Source: Rhizobium rosettiformans (GTDB taxonomy: Bacteria; Pseudomonadota; Alphaproteobacteria; Rhizobiales; Rhizobiaceae). From it: DNA of 64,000 nucleotides. The DNA lies in the NCBI RefSeq assembly GCF_016806065.1, contig NZ_CP032405.1, positions 496,001 through 560,000 on the forward strand, given 5' to 3'. Below, piece by piece: positions 40,179-50,125 of the stretch. The stretch's first letter is position 1. Each line of letters starts with the position of its first letter. The position numbers and the translations under genes were made by a program. The notes beneath the pieces are model-generated. The model was given only the letters and a program-made list of their open reading frames with translations. It searched no databases and had not been told where the DNA came from.

Positions 40179-41762
40179 ATGGATGACCTGCGCAAGGAAT
40201 TCGAGCTGGACGACGCTGGCGGGATCGCTCCCGTCGGCAACGATGCCGCCGTCCTTGGCGACATGGCGGCCGCAGACACAAACGGCATTGGCTGCCATGG
40301 CGGCGTCGAGCTTTCCAAGTCAGCGGCCCGTGCCGCTGGCCAGGGCGAGTTGATGGATCGCTTCGAAGCGGACTATCCCAAGGGTCCGCATGACCAACCA
40401 CAGTCCATGTGCCCGGCTTTCGGATCGCTCCGCGTCGGGCTTCGCATGCGGCGCGTCGGCACGATCCTCTCAGGGTCTGCCTGCTGCGTCTACGGCCTGA
40501 CCTTCACCTCGCATTTCTATGGCGCCAAGCGCTCGGTTGGCTACGTGCCCTTCTCCTCCGAAACACTGGTCACCGGCAAGCTCTACGAGGACATCGTCGA
40601 GGCCGTGCATCAGATGGCGGATCCTGAGAAATTCGATGCCGTCGTGGTCACCAACCTCTGTGTCCCCACCGCCTCGGGCGTGCCGCTCAAGATGTTGCCG
40701 CGCGAGATCGATGGCGTGCGCATCGTTGGCATCGACGTCCCCGGCTTTGGTGTCCCGACCCATGCCGAAGCGAAGGACGTTCTGTCAGGCGCGATGCTCG
40801 CCTATGCCCGCCAGGAAATTGGCGAAGGCCCGGTTCAGCGCCCGCGCGGCGGGCTGAAGGACAGGCCGACAGTCACCCTGCTCGGCGAAATGTTCCCGGT
40901 CGATCCGGTTGTGATCGGCGGCATGCTGGAGCCCATGGGGCTTGCAGCCGGCCCGACGGTCCCCGTCCGCGAATGGCGTGAACTCTATTCCGCCCTCGAC
41001 TGCGCTGCGGTCGCGGCGATCCATCCGTTTTACACGGCAAGTATCCGCGAATTTCAGGCAGCCGGTCGTCCGATCATCGGCTCGGCCCCGGTGGGTGTCG
41101 ACGGAACGGATGCTTGGTTGAAAGCTATTGGTGATAGCTGCGGCGTGGCTGAAGCCAAGACCAACATCAGCCGCAACGCCATGCGCGGCGCAATCAAGGC
41201 GGCACTCGCCGAAAACAGGATCAACGGCCGCATCACGCTCTCGGGCTATGAGGGCTCCGAACTCCTCGTTGCCCGCCTGCTGGTCGAACTCGGCGCTGAC
41301 CTGCGCTATGTCGGCACGGCCTGTCCGAAGACGCCTTATAACAGCGAGGACGCCGAGTGGCTGGCGGCCCATGGTGTGGAACTGCGCTTCCGGGCCTCGC
41401 TGGAGCAGGACCTCGCCGCATTCCAGGAATTCAAGCCGGATCTCGCCATCGGCACGACCCCTGTCGTGCAGAAAGCGAAGGAGAGCGCCACACCCGCCCT
41501 ATACTTCACCAATCTGATCTCAGCTCGTCCCCTGATGGGTCCGGCTGGTGTCGCCTCGCTGCCAGCGGTCATCAACGCCGCGATCGGTAACAAGGACCGC
41601 TTCCTCGCCATGAACGCCTTCTTTGAAGGCGTAGGCCAGGGCGACGGCGCCGGCATCTGGGAAGACGTGCCGGAAGATCGCAGCGCCTATCGCAAGAAAT
41701 TCGCCGCCAAGGTCAAGCAGTCCCGCAACGCCGTCGACAATGGGGAGAGCGTCGGATGCTGA
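40179..41762 (+). CDS. bchY: Chlorophyllide a reductase subunit Y
   Basis: A 527-residue NifD-like subunit that with BchZ holds the [4Fe-4S] cluster and substrate site of chlorophyllide a reductase. Family blocks are [34 protein letters not shown] with the ligand cysteines, and [13 protein letters not shown]. The start is between a GTG at 40170 and the ATG at 40179 ([11 protein letters not shown]); the ATG is preferred. Its stop overlaps bchZ by 7 bases. Confidence 0.94.
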   Translation: MDDLRKEFELDDAGGIAPVGNDAAVLGDMAAADTNGIGCHGGVELSKSAARAAGQGELMDRFEADYPKGPHDQPQSMCPAFGSLRVGLRMRRVGTILSGSACCVYGLTFTSHFYGAKRSVGYVPFSSETLVTGKLYEDIVEAVHQMADPEKFDAVVVTNLCVPTASGVPLKMLPREIDGVRIVGIDVPGFGVPTHAEAKDVLSGAMLAYARQEIGEGPVQRPRGGLKDRPTVTLLGEMFPVDPVVIGGMLEPMGLAAGPTVPVREWRELYSALDCAAVAAIHPFYTASIREFQAAGRPIIGSAPVGVDGTDAWLKAIGDSCGVAEAKTNISRNAMRGAIKAALAENRINGRITLSGYEGSELLVARLLVELGADLRYVGTACPKTPYNSEDAEWLAAHGVELRFRASLEQDLAAFQEFKPDLAIGTTPVVQKAKESATPALYFTNLISARPLMGPAGVASLPAVINAAIGNKDRFLAMNAFFEGVGQGDGAGIWEDVPEDRSAYRKKFAAKVKQSRNAVDNGESVGC

Positions 41763-43207
41763 TCCTCGACCACGACAGAGCCGGCGGTTACTGGGGCAGC
41801 GTCTATGCCTTTACCGCGATCAAGGGCCTGCAGGTGATCATCGACGGCCCGGTGGGCTGCGAAAACCTGCCGGTCACTTCGGTGCTCCACTACACGGACG
41901 CCCTGCCGCCGCACGAATTGCCGATCGTAGTCTCCGGTCTGTCGGAAGACGAACTCGGCCAGCACGGCACGGAAGGCGCGATGAAGCGGGCGCGGCTCGC
42001 TCTCGATCCGGACCTGCCCGCCGTCGTCGTCACCGGCTCGATCGCCGAAATGATCGGTGGTGGCGTGACGCCTGAAGGATCCAACATCGTCCGCTTTCTG
42101 CCGCGCACGATCGACGAAGACCAGTGGCAGAGCGCCGACCGCGCCTTGAAATGGCTCTGGACCGAATTCGGCCCGAAGGGCGGCAAGGTGCCGGCTCCGC
42201 GCCGACGCCCGGAAGGCGCCAAGCCCCGCGTCAACATCATCGGCCCGATCTACGGCACCTATAACATGCCCTCAGACCTCGCCGAGATCCGCCGCCTCGT
42301 CGAGGGGCTAGGCGCCGAGATCAACATGGTCTTCCCCTTGGGCAGCCATCTTGAAGACGTGCGCAAGCTCGCCGATGCCGATGCCAATATCTGCCTGTAC
42401 CGCGAGTTCGGCCGTCTGCTCTGCGAAACACTCGACCGCCCCTATCTGCAGGCACCGATCGGCATCCATTCGACGACGGCCTTCCTGCGTGAACTCGGCG
42501 ACATGCTCGGGCTCGACCCTGAACCTTTTATCCTGAAGGAAAAGCACACGACGCTGAAACCGCTCTGGGATCTCTGGCGCTCCGTCACCCAGGACTTCTT
42601 TGCAACTGCAAGCTTCGCGATCGTCGCCAACGAGACCTATGTGCGCGGCATCCGTAATTTCCTCGAAGAAGAAATGGGCCTGCCCTGCAACTTCGCGATC
42701 CCGCGCAAGGCCGGCTCGAAAACCGACAATATCGAGGTCGCGGAGCTGACCGCAAAGAAACCACCGATGATCATGTTCGGCTCGTTCAACGAGCGCATGT
42801 ACATGGCCGAGCGCGGTGCGCGCGGCAAGTTCGTGCAGCTGTCCTATCCCGGCGCCATCGTCCGCCGCCATCCCGGCACGCCGGTCATGGGCTATTCAGG
42901 TGCGGCCTGGCTGATCCAGGAAGTCTGCAACGCCCTCTTCGACATGCTGTTCGACATCCTGCCGCGCGCCGGAGAACTCGACGCGATCGAGGCGACGACG
43001 GCACGCCCGCGCACGGAGATGGCCTGGCAATCGGATGCTCAGGCATCGCTGGAAAAACTCATCGGCAACGAGCCGGTCCTCGTCCGCATCTCGGCCGCCA
43101 AGCGGCTGCGGGAAACAGCGGAACGCGAGGCTCGCCGTGCCGAAGACCACGAAGTTACCCGGGATCATGTCGAAACGGCCGCCCGACTTGAGGGAGCCTA
43201 CGCATGA
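41756..43207 (+). CDS. bchZ: Chlorophyllide a reductase subunit Z
   Basis: A 483-residue NifK-like partner of BchY. It has the N-terminal [18 protein letters not shown], the cysteine region [17 protein letters not shown] and later [19 protein letters not shown]. The C-terminal protochlorophyllide-reductase-like tail contains [17 protein letters not shown]. With BchX and BchY it reduces the C7=C8 bond. GGGGAGAG precedes the start. In other purple bacteria the puf promoter lies within bchZ, and the same may hold here, but I did not find a clear site. Confidence 0.94.
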   Translation: MLILDHDRAGGYWGSVYAFTAIKGLQVIIDGPVGCENLPVTSVLHYTDALPPHELPIVVSGLSEDELGQHGTEGAMKRARLALDPDLPAVVVTGSIAEMIGGGVTPEGSNIVRFLPRTIDEDQWQSADRALKWLWTEFGPKGGKVPAPRRRPEGAKPRVNIIGPIYGTYNMPSDLAEIRRLVEGLGAEINMVFPLGSHLEDVRKLADADANICLYREFGRLLCETLDRPYLQAPIGIHSTTAFLRELGDMLGLDPEPFILKEKHTTLKPLWDLWRSVTQDFFATASFAIVANETYVRGIRNFLEEEMGLPCNFAIPRKAGSKTDNIEVAELTAKKPPMIMFGSFNERMYMAERGARGKFVQLSYPGAIVRRHPGTPVMGYSGAAWLIQEVCNALFDMLFDILPRAGELDAIEATTARPRTEMAWQSDAQASLEKLIGNEPVLVRISAAKRLRETAEREARRAEDHEVTRDHVETAARLEGAYA

Positions 43208-43251
43208 ATATCGGAACGACACCCATCAACGGGACAACTGGAGGCAAAGCC

Positions 43252-43485
43252 ATGATCACTGCAACCCGATCCGATCAGGACCTGCGTCGACATCGCGACC
43301 GCCAGTCCGAGCGCCAGAACATGCGGCGCCTCTACCTGCTCCTCTATCCGCTCTGCCTGTTCGCGGCCGTCGCGTCGCGCATGACCGGCCATGCGGAAGA
43401 GGCCGCCGAGCGGCCCGCTCAATCGATCTTCGCCGAGGCTCGCTGCTCGGCCTATGCAGCTGCCGGTTACGCCTTCCACGCGTAA
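43252..43485 (+). CDS. pufQ: PufQ, bacteriochlorophyll-related assembly protein
   Basis: A 77-residue single-helix membrane protein. The N-terminus is basic (DLRRHRDRQSERQNMRRL), then a helix LYLLLYPLCLFAAVASRM, and the C-terminus SIFAEARCSAYAAAGYAFHA matches the end of PufQ from other alphaproteobacteria. The start at 43252 is chosen for CTGGAGG 7 bases upstream; an ATG at 43204 overlapping bchZ would add 16 residues. PufQ is needed for normal pigment and LH/RC assembly; its exact action is not settled. It lies between bchZ and pufB as usual. Confidence 0.85.
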   Translation: MITATRSDQDLRRHRDRQSERQNMRRLYLLLYPLCLFAAVASRMTGHAEEAAERPAQSIFAEARCSAYAAAGYAFHA

Positions 43486-43497
43486 CCCGATCCCTTT

Positions 43498-43518
43498 GCC
43501 GGTGTTCTCGACACCGGC
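43498..43518 (+). other. RNA hairpin after pufQ
   Basis: A perfect 8-bp stem GCCGGTGT/ACACCGGC with a TCTCG loop, 12 bases past the pufQ stop and without a T-run. Likely a transcript-processing or stabilising element ahead of pufB. Confidence 0.6.
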
Positions 43519-43529
43519 AGAAACCCGGC

Positions 43530-43547
43530 AGGTCTTTTCAAAGACCT
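43530..43547 (+). other. Second RNA hairpin before pufB
   Basis: AGGTCTTT/AAAGACCT inverted repeat (43530-43537 and 43540-43547), effectively a 7-bp stem with a 4-base loop. A further GC-rich region (43555-43576) can form alternative stems before the pufB ribosome site at about 43588. Confidence 0.55.
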
Positions 43548-43601
43548 CCCGAAACCCCGCCGCGGGGGCGCCGCGGTGTTCGAGACTAGGAGGTGAATTT
43601 G

Positions 43602-43823
43602 ATGGCTGAAACATCAAATGTTTCACTTTCGGGTCTGACCGAAAGCGAAGCGCGCGAGGTCCATGGATTCTTCATCCAAGGCTTCATGATATTCACGGCG
43701 ATTGCCATCGTCGCGCATATCTTGGTCTGGATGTGGCGTCCCTGGATCCCGGGTCCGGAAGGTTACAGCTCTCTCGAGGGCATTAACCAGACGGCTCTCA
43801 CGCTTCTGCCGATGTTGACCTGA
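43602..43823 (+). CDS. pufB: LH1 antenna beta polypeptide
   Basis: A 73-residue antenna protein. [17 protein letters not shown] is the family N-terminus, and H39 in [12 protein letters not shown] ligates bacteriochlorophyll of the LH1 ring; H21 is the second conserved histidine. AGGAGG lies upstream of the ATG. Unlike the common 48-50-residue beta chains that end at the WRPW motif, this one continues with 25 residues after W48 (start [12 protein letters not shown]). It is followed by pufA after 12 bases. Confidence 0.95.
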   Translation: MAETSNVSLSGLTESEAREVHGFFIQGFMIFTAIAIVAHILVWMWRPWIPGPEGYSSLEGINQTALTLLPMLT

Positions 43824-43835
43824 GGAGGACGCGAT

Positions 43836-44033
43836 ATGTGGAGAGTCTGGCTTATGTTCGACCCGCGCAAGGCGCTGGTTGCACTGTCTGTATTCCTGTT
43901 CACGCTTGCGATCCTGATCCACTTCATCCTGCTGAGCACGGAACGCTTCAACTGGCTGGAGGGCAGGCCCCTCACAACCAGTTCGATCGAGCATTCGATC
44001 TCTGAAGGTGTGGATCTCCGGCTCATTGGCTGA
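43836..44033 (+). CDS. pufA: LH1 antenna alpha polypeptide
   Basis: A 65-residue antenna protein. The N-terminus [17 protein letters not shown] and the membrane helix with H29 ([18 protein letters not shown]) are the LH1 alpha signature; H29 ligates the pigment. It pairs with PufB around the reaction centre. GAGGAG precedes the start. The C-terminal tail of about 22 residues beyond WLEG is polar and of moderate length. Confidence 0.95.
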   Translation: MWRVWLMFDPRKALVALSVFLFTLAILIHFILLSTERFNWLEGRPLTTSSIEHSISEGVDLRLIG

Positions 44034-44048
44034 AGAACCAAGACGGCA

Positions 44049-44074
44049 GCGGGCGGCACTTCGGTCTCGCCCGC
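44049..44074 (+). other. pufA-pufL intercistronic hairpin with UUCG loop
   Basis: A 7-bp stem GCGGGCG/CGCCCGC (44049-44055 with 44068-44074) capped by an inner ACUUCGGU element, a cUUCGg tetraloop. It sits 16 bases after pufA and lacks a T-run. In Rhodobacter such hairpins between pufBA and pufLM slow 3' decay and raise the antenna to reaction-centre ratio; the same role is inferred. Confidence 0.7.
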
Positions 44075-44132
44075 CGCCAAACGGCATGACCCGACAACGC
44101 CGCCTGGCTGATCACCTCTGGAGGAAACGAAC

Positions 44133-44978
44133 ATGGCGCTGCTGAGTTTTGAACGCAAATATCGCGTACGAGGCGGGACGCTGCTCGGAGGCGATCTCTT
44201 CGATTTCTGGGTGGGACCCTTTTATGTAGGGTTCTTCGGCGTCACCACGGCATTCTTCGCGATCCTCGGGACGGCACTCCTGATCTATGGCGCAGCCATC
44301 GGTCCGACCTGGAACATCTGGCGGATCTCGATCGCGCCACCCGACCTGTCCTACGGTCTGGCGCTGGCGCCACTGAAGGAAGGCGGCCTCTGGCAGATCG
44401 TGACCGTCTGCGCGCTCGGCGCCTTCATATCCTGGGCGCTTCGTGAAGTGGAGATCTGCCGCAAGCTCGGCATGGGCTACCACGTACCCTTTGCCTTCTC
44501 CGTCGCGATCTTCGCCTATGCGACGCTCGTCGTTTTCCGTCCGTTGCTGCTCGGCGCTTGGGGGCATGGCTTTCCCTACGGCATCTTCAGCCATCTCGAC
44601 TGGGTTTCGAACGTCGGCTACCAATATCTGCATTTCCATTACAATCCGGCGCATATGATCGCGGTGACCTTCTTCTTCACCACGACGCTGGCTCTTTCTC
44701 TGCACGGTGGCCTCATTCTGTCAGCCGCCAATCCAGGTGCATCGAACACCGAGGCCGGCAAGCAGGCGGAAGTGAAGACACCCGAATACGAAGACACCTT
44801 CTTCCGCGACATCATCGGCTACTCGATCGGCACGCTCGGCATCCACCGCCTCGGCCTGATCCTGGCGCTGAACGCGGGCTTCTGGAGCGCCGTCTGCATC
44901 GTCATCAGCGGACCGTTCTGGAACCAGGGCTGGCCGCAATGGTGGAACTGGTGGCTGACGCTGCCGATCTGGAACTGA
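44133..44978 (+). CDS. pufL: Photosynthetic reaction centre L subunit
   Basis: A 281-residue five-helix membrane protein of the expected size. It begins [20 protein letters not shown] and contains [20 protein letters not shown], the segment with histidine ligands to accessory and special-pair bacteriochlorophyll. The later [11 protein letters not shown] segment carries the iron/quinone-site histidine. With PufM and PuhA it forms the type II reaction centre. CTGGAGG precedes the ATG. Confidence 0.97.
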   Translation: MALLSFERKYRVRGGTLLGGDLFDFWVGPFYVGFFGVTTAFFAILGTALLIYGAAIGPTWNIWRISIAPPDLSYGLALAPLKEGGLWQIVTVCALGAFISWALREVEICRKLGMGYHVPFAFSVAIFAYATLVVFRPLLLGAWGHGFPYGIFSHLDWVSNVGYQYLHFHYNPAHMIAVTFFFTTTLALSLHGGLILSAANPGASNTEAGKQAEVKTPEYEDTFFRDIIGYSIGTLGIHRLGLILALNAGFWSAVCIVISGPFWNQGWPQWWNWWLTLPIWN

Positions 44979-44991
44979 GGGGGACCGGACC

Positions 44992-45957
44992 ATGTTCTTA
45001 GCGCAGTATCAAAATATCATCACGCCGATCCAGGTCAGCGGTCCAGCGGAAGAGGGCATGCCCCTTCCCGCAGGCGACAGCCCGCGCACCGGCAAACCTA
45101 TCTTCGTCCGTCTGTTCGGCATCATCGGCAACGCCCAGATCGGACCGATCTACCTCGGCTGGCTCGGCACACTGTCGCTGGTCTTCGGCTTCATCGCCTT
45201 CGAGATCATCGGCCTCAACATGCTGGCCTCGGTCGGCTGGGATCCGATCCAGTTCGTACGCCAGCTATTCTGGCTGGGGCTGGAGCCGCCAGCTGCCGAA
45301 TACGGCCTGAAAGTCCTGCCGCCGCTCGCGGAAGGTGGCTGGTGGCTGATCGCAGGCTTCTTCCTCACCATCTCGGTCCTGTTGTGGTGGGTGCGCGTCT
45401 ATCGCCGCGCACGTCAGCTGGAAATGGGCACGCATGTCGCCTGGGCTTTCGCCGCCGCGATCTGGCTCTTCCTGGTGCTCGGTTTCATTCGTCCACTGTT
45501 GATGGGCAATTTCTCGGAAGCCGTGCCCTTCGGCATCTTCCCGCATCTCGACTGGACGGCGGCTTTCTCGATCCGCTACGGCAACCTCTACTACAATCCC
45601 TTCCACTGCCTCTCGATCGTCTTCCTCTATGGCTCGGTCCTGCTCTTTGCGATGCATGGTGCAACGATCCTGGCCGTTGGCAAATACGGCGGTGAACGCG
45701 AGCTGGAACAGATCACCGATCGCGGTACTGCCTCCGAACGTGCAGCCCTCTTCTGGAGATGGACCATGGGCTTCAACGCCACCATGGAATCCGTCCACCG
45801 CTGGGCCTGGTGGTTCGCGATCCTCACCCCCATCACCGGTGGCATCGGCATCCTGCTCACGGGCACCGTCGTCGACAACTGGTACCTCTGGGGCATCAAT
45901 CACGGGATCGTCTCCCCGCTGCCGGGCTATCCCGGTGTCGTCGACCCGGCGCTTTAA
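44992..45957 (+). CDS. pufM: Photosynthetic reaction centre M subunit
   Basis: A 321-residue five-helix protein. Recognised are the N-terminal [16 protein letters not shown], the pigment-binding [20 protein letters not shown] and [20 protein letters not shown], and [20 protein letters not shown] near the quinone/iron site. It is the partner of PufL. The gene starts 13 bases after pufL, and pufC follows 11 bases after its stop. Confidence 0.97.
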   Translation: MFLAQYQNIITPIQVSGPAEEGMPLPAGDSPRTGKPIFVRLFGIIGNAQIGPIYLGWLGTLSLVFGFIAFEIIGLNMLASVGWDPIQFVRQLFWLGLEPPAAEYGLKVLPPLAEGGWWLIAGFFLTISVLLWWVRVYRRARQLEMGTHVAWAFAAAIWLFLVLGFIRPLLMGNFSEAVPFGIFPHLDWTAAFSIRYGNLYYNPFHCLSIVFLYGSVLLFAMHGATILAVGKYGGERELEQITDRGTASERAALFWRWTMGFNATMESVHRWAWWFAILTPITGGIGILLTGTVVDNWYLWGINHGIVSPLPGYPGVVDPAL

Positions 45958-45968
45958 GGAGAAGGACG

Positions 45969-47225
45969 ATGAAACTCTGGATTCCCTTCGCTATCTCCGC
46001 CGGTTCCCTGCTGACGATCGCGAGCTTCGTCGGCGCCGGCTGGGATGCTCCACCCGTCGAGAGCGAACAGATCGGCTTTCGCGGTACCGGCATGTATGTC
46101 CACCGGGATGTCGAAAATCAGGAAGCATTGAAGCTGGCAAACGTCGTGCCGCCCGCCCCGTGGGAGGCGGACCCTTCGGGCGACCGGGCCGGCGACATCT
46201 ATGAAAACGTCCAGGTACTGGGCGATCTGTCGGACGATCAGTTCAACCAGTTCATGGCCTCGATCACCGAATGGATCGCCCCGGAAGCTGGCTGCAACTA
46301 CTGCCACAATCCGGAAAACCTCGCCTCCGACGAGGTCTACCAGAAGGTGGTCTCCCGCCGCATGATCCAGATGACCCAGGCGATCAATGTCGACTGGCAG
46401 AGCCATGTCGGTCAGGTTGGCGCCACCTGCTACACCTGTCACCGCGGACAGGCGATCCCCGCCAACTACTGGTACGAGGATCTCGAACCGAAGCCGGCCG
46501 GCGGCATGACACAGAACCGCGCGGGACAGAATGTCGTCGCAATGTTCGCCGGCAATTCCTCGCTGCCGCAGAATGTCCTCAAGGATTACCTCCTCGATGC
46601 AAAGCAGATCCGCGTGCATTCCACCACGGCTCTGCCGACAAGCGCCAATCTGGCTGGCACCAAGGAAACCGAAGCCACGTGGTCTCTGATGATGCACATG
46701 TCGGAATCGCTCGGCGTGAACTGCACCACCTGCCACAACTCCAGAGCCTTCAACGCCTGGGATGAAAGCCCGCCGCAGCGCGTCACCGCCTGGCACGGCA
46801 TCCGCATGGTCAGGGACATCAACGCGAACTACATGGTCGGCCTGACGCCGGTCTTCCCGGACACCCGCAAGGGACCGGAAGGCGATGTCTTCAAGGTCGG
46901 CTGCGGCACCTGCCATGCCGGTGTTCAGAAGCCGCTCTACGGTGTCTCGATGCTGCAGGATTATGCCGACTCGCTGACGAGGAAGGGACCGACGGAAGTT
47001 CCAGACTTTGCGAGCTACCAGCCCGGCACGACCCAGAGATTGGCACCTGCAGGCGACACCACGACGCCCCCGGCCGCCCCTGCGGACGTTACCCCCCCTG
47101 CTGATCCGGTCGAAGCCACACCTCCGGCAGACCCCGCCGCCGTCACGCCACCGGCTGACCCGGCGACACCCTCGACACCCGAGGCGACCTCACCACCTGC
47201 GGCGACCCCGCCCGCAACGCCCTAA
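45969..47225 (+). CDS. pufC: Reaction-centre tetrahaem cytochrome subunit
   Basis: A 418-residue tetrahaem cytochrome c that donates electrons to the photo-oxidised special pair on the periplasmic side. Four CxxCH motifs are visible: CNYCH (C109), CYTCH (C154), CTTCH (C252) and CGTCH (C312). The N-terminal hydrophobic segment (residues 4-24) has no lipobox cysteine, so it may stay as a membrane anchor. After the last haem comes a Pro/Ala/Thr-rich tail (about residues 365-418) with three TPPADP units. The start at 45969 follows AAGGAGAAGG. It is the last gene of the puf operon. Confidence 0.95.
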   Translation: MKLWIPFAISAGSLLTIASFVGAGWDAPPVESEQIGFRGTGMYVHRDVENQEALKLANVVPPAPWEADPSGDRAGDIYENVQVLGDLSDDQFNQFMASITEWIAPEAGCNYCHNPENLASDEVYQKVVSRRMIQMTQAINVDWQSHVGQVGATCYTCHRGQAIPANYWYEDLEPKPAGGMTQNRAGQNVVAMFAGNSSLPQNVLKDYLLDAKQIRVHSTTALPTSANLAGTKETEATWSLMMHMSESLGVNCTTCHNSRAFNAWDESPPQRVTAWHGIRMVRDINANYMVGLTPVFPDTRKGPEGDVFKVGCGTCHAGVQKPLYGVSMLQDYADSLTRKGPTEVPDFASYQPGTTQRLAPAGDTTTPPAAPADVTPPADPVEATPPADPAAVTPPADPATPSTPEATSPPAATPPATP

Positions 47226-47244
47226 GAAGGCGGACCACAATGAA

Positions 47245-47275
47245 AAGGGGAGCTCTCGAGCTCCCCTTCTTTTTG
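47245..47275. terminator. Bidirectional intrinsic terminator between pufC and idi
   Basis: A perfect 10-bp stem AAGGGGAGCT/AGCTCCCCTT with loop CTCG, T-run on the plus side and an A-run on the other side that reads as a T-run on the minus strand. It ends the puf operon 20 bases after pufC and could also stop transcripts from the opposing bchF-idi unit. The remaining bases to 47410 show no gene. Confidence 0.88.
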
Positions 47276-47410
47276 TCCTTGATCGAATTCGCTGACTAAC
47301 GTGGCCAGGCTCCGAGCTTCAGTGAAGTTGGGCGGATTATACCCGCATATAGGCGCGCACGACGGCACCGATCGCGGCTGGATCATGATGGGGAGAGACA
47401 GGCCGGAGGG

Positions 47411-47944
47411 TCAGGCAGCTTCGGCGAAACTCAAGCCGGGGAAGCGCTGAAGATAGATGCGGAACCAGGGCGTGAAATCCTGCGGGCGCTCACGCACCTC
47501 CCGCATCAGTTCACGAGGGCCAATCCAGCGGGTTTCTTCGACCTCGCCTTCCACAGGCGCGATCTCAAGTGTCCGGCTGTCGACTTGGGCGCTGAACAGC
47601 GTCACGCGCTCGTGCTCCCTCAGCCCCTGACCGACATCGGCGGCATATTCGACTGTCTGATGACGGGTGAGCGGGACAGTGAAGCCGAGCTCTTCGGAGA
47701 GGCGGCGCTCGGCGCAGTCCTCGATCCTTTCCTCCCAATGCGGATGGGTGCAGCAGGTATTCGCCCAGAGTCCAGCGCAGTGATACTTCGTCGAGGCACG
47801 TTTCTGGATGAGCAACAGGTCACCGTCGAAGACGAAGACGGACACGGCCAGATGCAGCTGGCCATCGAGATGCGCCTGCATCTTTTCGATCGGATAAAGC
47901 GATCCGTCGCCGGCAATTGCCGGAATGTAAATGCTGTCCGTCAT
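47411..47944 (-). CDS. idi: Isopentenyl-diphosphate delta-isomerase, type 1
   Basis: A 177-residue Nudix-fold isomerase. Visible motifs are HLAVSVFVFDGDLLLIQKRA, TCCTHPHWEE with the active-site cysteine and metal-binding histidines, and GEVEETRWI with conserved glutamates. It interconverts IPP and DMAPP for carotenoid and phytol synthesis. The start at 47944 (MTDSIYIP) is chosen; a TTG at 47959 adds five residues. It is the last gene of the long minus-strand unit, after hemA. Confidence 0.92.
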   Translation of the reverse strand: MTDSIYIPAIAGDGSLYPIEKMQAHLDGQLHLAVSVFVFDGDLLLIQKRASTKYHCAGLWANTCCTHPHWEERIEDCAERRLSEELGFTVPLTRHQTVEYAADVGQGLREHERVTLFSAQVDSRTLEIAPVEGEVEETRWIGPRELMREVRERPQDFTPWFRIYLQRFPGLSFAEAA

Positions 47945-47998
47945 CCTGTCCGGCTCCAAACTCCTGGCTGCGCCGTGCCGATACGGCTTTTGTAAGCC

Positions 47999-49216
47999 TC
48001 AGGCAACCGCCCTGGCCAATGCACATTTCGACCAAAGCGAACAGAGCGCTTCGGCAAGGTGTTCGATATCCGCGTCTGTATGAAGCGGCGTTGGCGTGAT
48101 CCGCAGTCTTTCCTTGCCAACGGCGACTGTCGGATAGTTGATCGGCTGGACATAGATGCCGAAGTCATCGAGCAACACGTCCGAGATCCATTTGCACTTG
48201 GCCGCATTGCCGACCATGACCGGCACGATATGGCTTGGGTTATGCATATGCGGGATCCCCCGCACGTCGAGCGCCCGCCTGACCTTCGCAACCGTCGCCT
48301 GGTGCATATGGCGCTCGAAGGGGCTTTCTTTCAGATGGCGGATCGACGCAGTCGCGCCGGCCGCAAGCGCCGGGGGGATCGCGGTGGTGAAGATGAAGCC
48401 TGATGCGAATGAGCGAACGAAGTCAACCAGAACGGCCGGACCGGTGATATAGCCGCCCATGACGCCGAAAGCCTTGCCGAGCGTCCCCTCAATGACCGTC
48501 AACCGGTCCATGAGACCTTCGCGCTCAGCCACGCCACCGCCGCGCGGCCCGTACATGCCGACGGCATGCACCTCATCAAGATAGGTCAGGGCGCCGAACT
48601 GGTCGGCGACATCGCAGATCTCCTTGATCGGCGAGATGTCGCCATCCATCGAATAGACGCTTTCGAAGGCGACGAGCTTCGGCGCTGCCGGATCATCCGC
48701 CGCCATCAGCTCACGCAGATGCTTGTAATCATTGTGACGGAACTGTCGCTTGATGCAGCGCGAATGCCGGATACCTTCGATCATCGAGGCGTGATTGAGC
48801 GAGTCCGAATAGCAGATGATGCCGGGGATCTTTGCGAGCAGCGTGCCGAGCGCTGCCCAATTCGAGACATAGCCCGACGTGAAGATCAACGCGCCTTCCT
48901 TGCCGTGCAGGTCGGCGAGTTCGTGCTCCAGCAAGACATGATAGTGGTTGGTGCCTGAAATGTTGCGTGTACCGCCGGCACCGGCGCCGCACTTGCGCAC
49001 GACCTCGATCATCCGTTCGGTCACGAGCGGGTTCTGGCCCATGCCGAGATAATCGTTGGAGCACCAGACGGTGACATCGCGGGCCGTCCCGTCAGCATGA
49101 TGAAACGCGGCTTTCGGAAAGGCCGAGCAGTGACGCTCCAGATCCGCGAAAACGCGGTAATTGCCGGCGGTATGCAGGCCGGCGAGCGCCTCTTCCATGT
49201 GCTGGAAAACAGTCAT
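47999..49216 (-). CDS. hemA: 5-aminolevulinate synthase
   Basis: A 405-residue PLP-dependent alpha-oxoamine synthase that condenses glycine and succinyl-CoA to 5-aminolevulinate, the first tetrapyrrole precursor (the alphaproteobacterial C4 route). Visible are [26 protein letters not shown], the cofactor pocket [11 protein letters not shown] and [16 protein letters not shown], and the PLP lysine region [22 protein letters not shown] precedes the ATG at 49216, which overlaps the puhE stop. A gene inside the photosynthesis cluster suggests a dedicated copy co-regulated with pigment synthesis. Confidence 0.96.
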   Translation of the reverse strand: MTVFQHMEEALAGLHTAGNYRVFADLERHCSAFPKAAFHHADGTARDVTVWCSNDYLGMGQNPLVTERMIEVVRKCGAGAGGTRNISGTNHYHVLLEHELADLHGKEGALIFTSGYVSNWAALGTLLAKIPGIICYSDSLNHASMIEGIRHSRCIKRQFRHNDYKHLRELMAADDPAAPKLVAFESVYSMDGDISPIKEICDVADQFGALTYLDEVHAVGMYGPRGGGVAEREGLMDRLTVIEGTLGKAFGVMGGYITGPAVLVDFVRSFASGFIFTTAIPPALAAGATASIRHLKESPFERHMHQATVAKVRRALDVRGIPHMHNPSHIVPVMVGNAAKCKWISDVLLDDFGIYVQPINYPTVAVGKERLRITPTPLHTDADIEHLAEALCSLWSKCALARAVA

Positions 49217-50115
49217 CAGTCTTTCCTCTTCCCGATCGTGTCGTGTCCGATTGTTGTCCAGGCGGTGTGTGGCCCGGACACCGGCCCACCCTCCTTGAGT
49301 GCGGAAACGCCGTCCGCCACCGGGCGAATGGCAAGATTGCCCCGATCCTGACGCGCCATCGCCCAGCGCCAGAGCGCTGTGTCCGAGACGGGAAGGACGA
49401 GAACCAGATGCTCGATGATGGCAAGCGCCATGAAAGTCGCGAGCAGCGTATGGCCAACGACCGAATGCGCCTGCGTCGCGCGGTTGGCACCGACGACGAG
49501 GACGGCGAAGATGCCAGCCGCGAGGGCCAGGAAGATCGGAAACAGCGGCGTCATCCGATCGGTCTTGAAATAACTTTTGAGGTGACGGATGCCCTTCGGC
49601 ATCAACTCGCTGATCGCATGCGGCGCGCCAAGGAAAATTACCAGCTTGGCGGAGATCCGCATGCCCCAGAGGAGCCCGAACGCGGCAAGCCCGAAGAGGT
49701 TGGCCGATCCCTCGAGCGCTAACCACAGAGCAATCGCGGTCACCAGGATGGCGATCTCGTGATCGCTGACCGCCTCCCAGGCCGCGCGGAAGCGGGAAAA
49801 GCCTGTCAGTCCGGGCGGGCATTCACCGGTCCGTCTACCTGTCAGTATCCCTGTCAGGAAGGCCGCTTCATGCCAAGCCCAGACGAGCAGCGCGCCGAAG
49901 AAGCCGAGATAGGAACCGAGCACCGTTGGTTCCCCTGCGCCCCAGAGCATGAGGGCGAAGCCGAAGGCGCCGACAACGGTCATCAGCGCCATGAGGACGA
50001 AGCTCCTCGCCCGTGGCCCGTCGGATCGATTGACCATGGCGAGCACCAGCCCGGTCGAAAGCCACCATACCGAGATGGCGACCAGAACGACAACGAGCGG
50101 GTGCGTGAGCGTCAT
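49216..50115 (-). CDS. puhE: PuhE, photosynthetic complex assembly protein (DUF3623 family)
   Basis: A 299-residue polytopic membrane protein with about seven to eight hydrophobic helices. Family-like segments are [35 protein letters not shown] and [16 protein letters not shown]. PuhE-type genes lie between acsF and hemA in many photosynthesis clusters and affect reaction-centre amount; the molecular action is not known. The start at 50115 has TGAGGAGAT upstream. It is translationally coupled to hemA by ATGA overlap. Confidence 0.88.
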   Translation of the reverse strand: MTLTHPLVVVLVAISVWWLSTGLVLAMVNRSDGPRARSFVLMALMTVVGAFGFALMLWGAGEPTVLGSYLGFFGALLVWAWHEAAFLTGILTGRRTGECPPGLTGFSRFRAAWEAVSDHEIAILVTAIALWLALEGSANLFGLAAFGLLWGMRISAKLVIFLGAPHAISELMPKGIRHLKSYFKTDRMTPLFPIFLALAAGIFAVLVVGANRATQAHSVVGHTLLATFMALAIIEHLVLVLPVSDTALWRWAMARQDRGNLAIRPVADGVSALKEGGPVSGPHTAWTTIGHDTIGKRKD

Positions 50116-50125
50116 GGCAATCTCC

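Noticed and set aside
49217-49822. Upstream extension of the hemA frame (minus strand)
   Set aside because: It lies inside puhE in another frame; the ribosome site and the conserved HemA N-terminus place the start at 49216.
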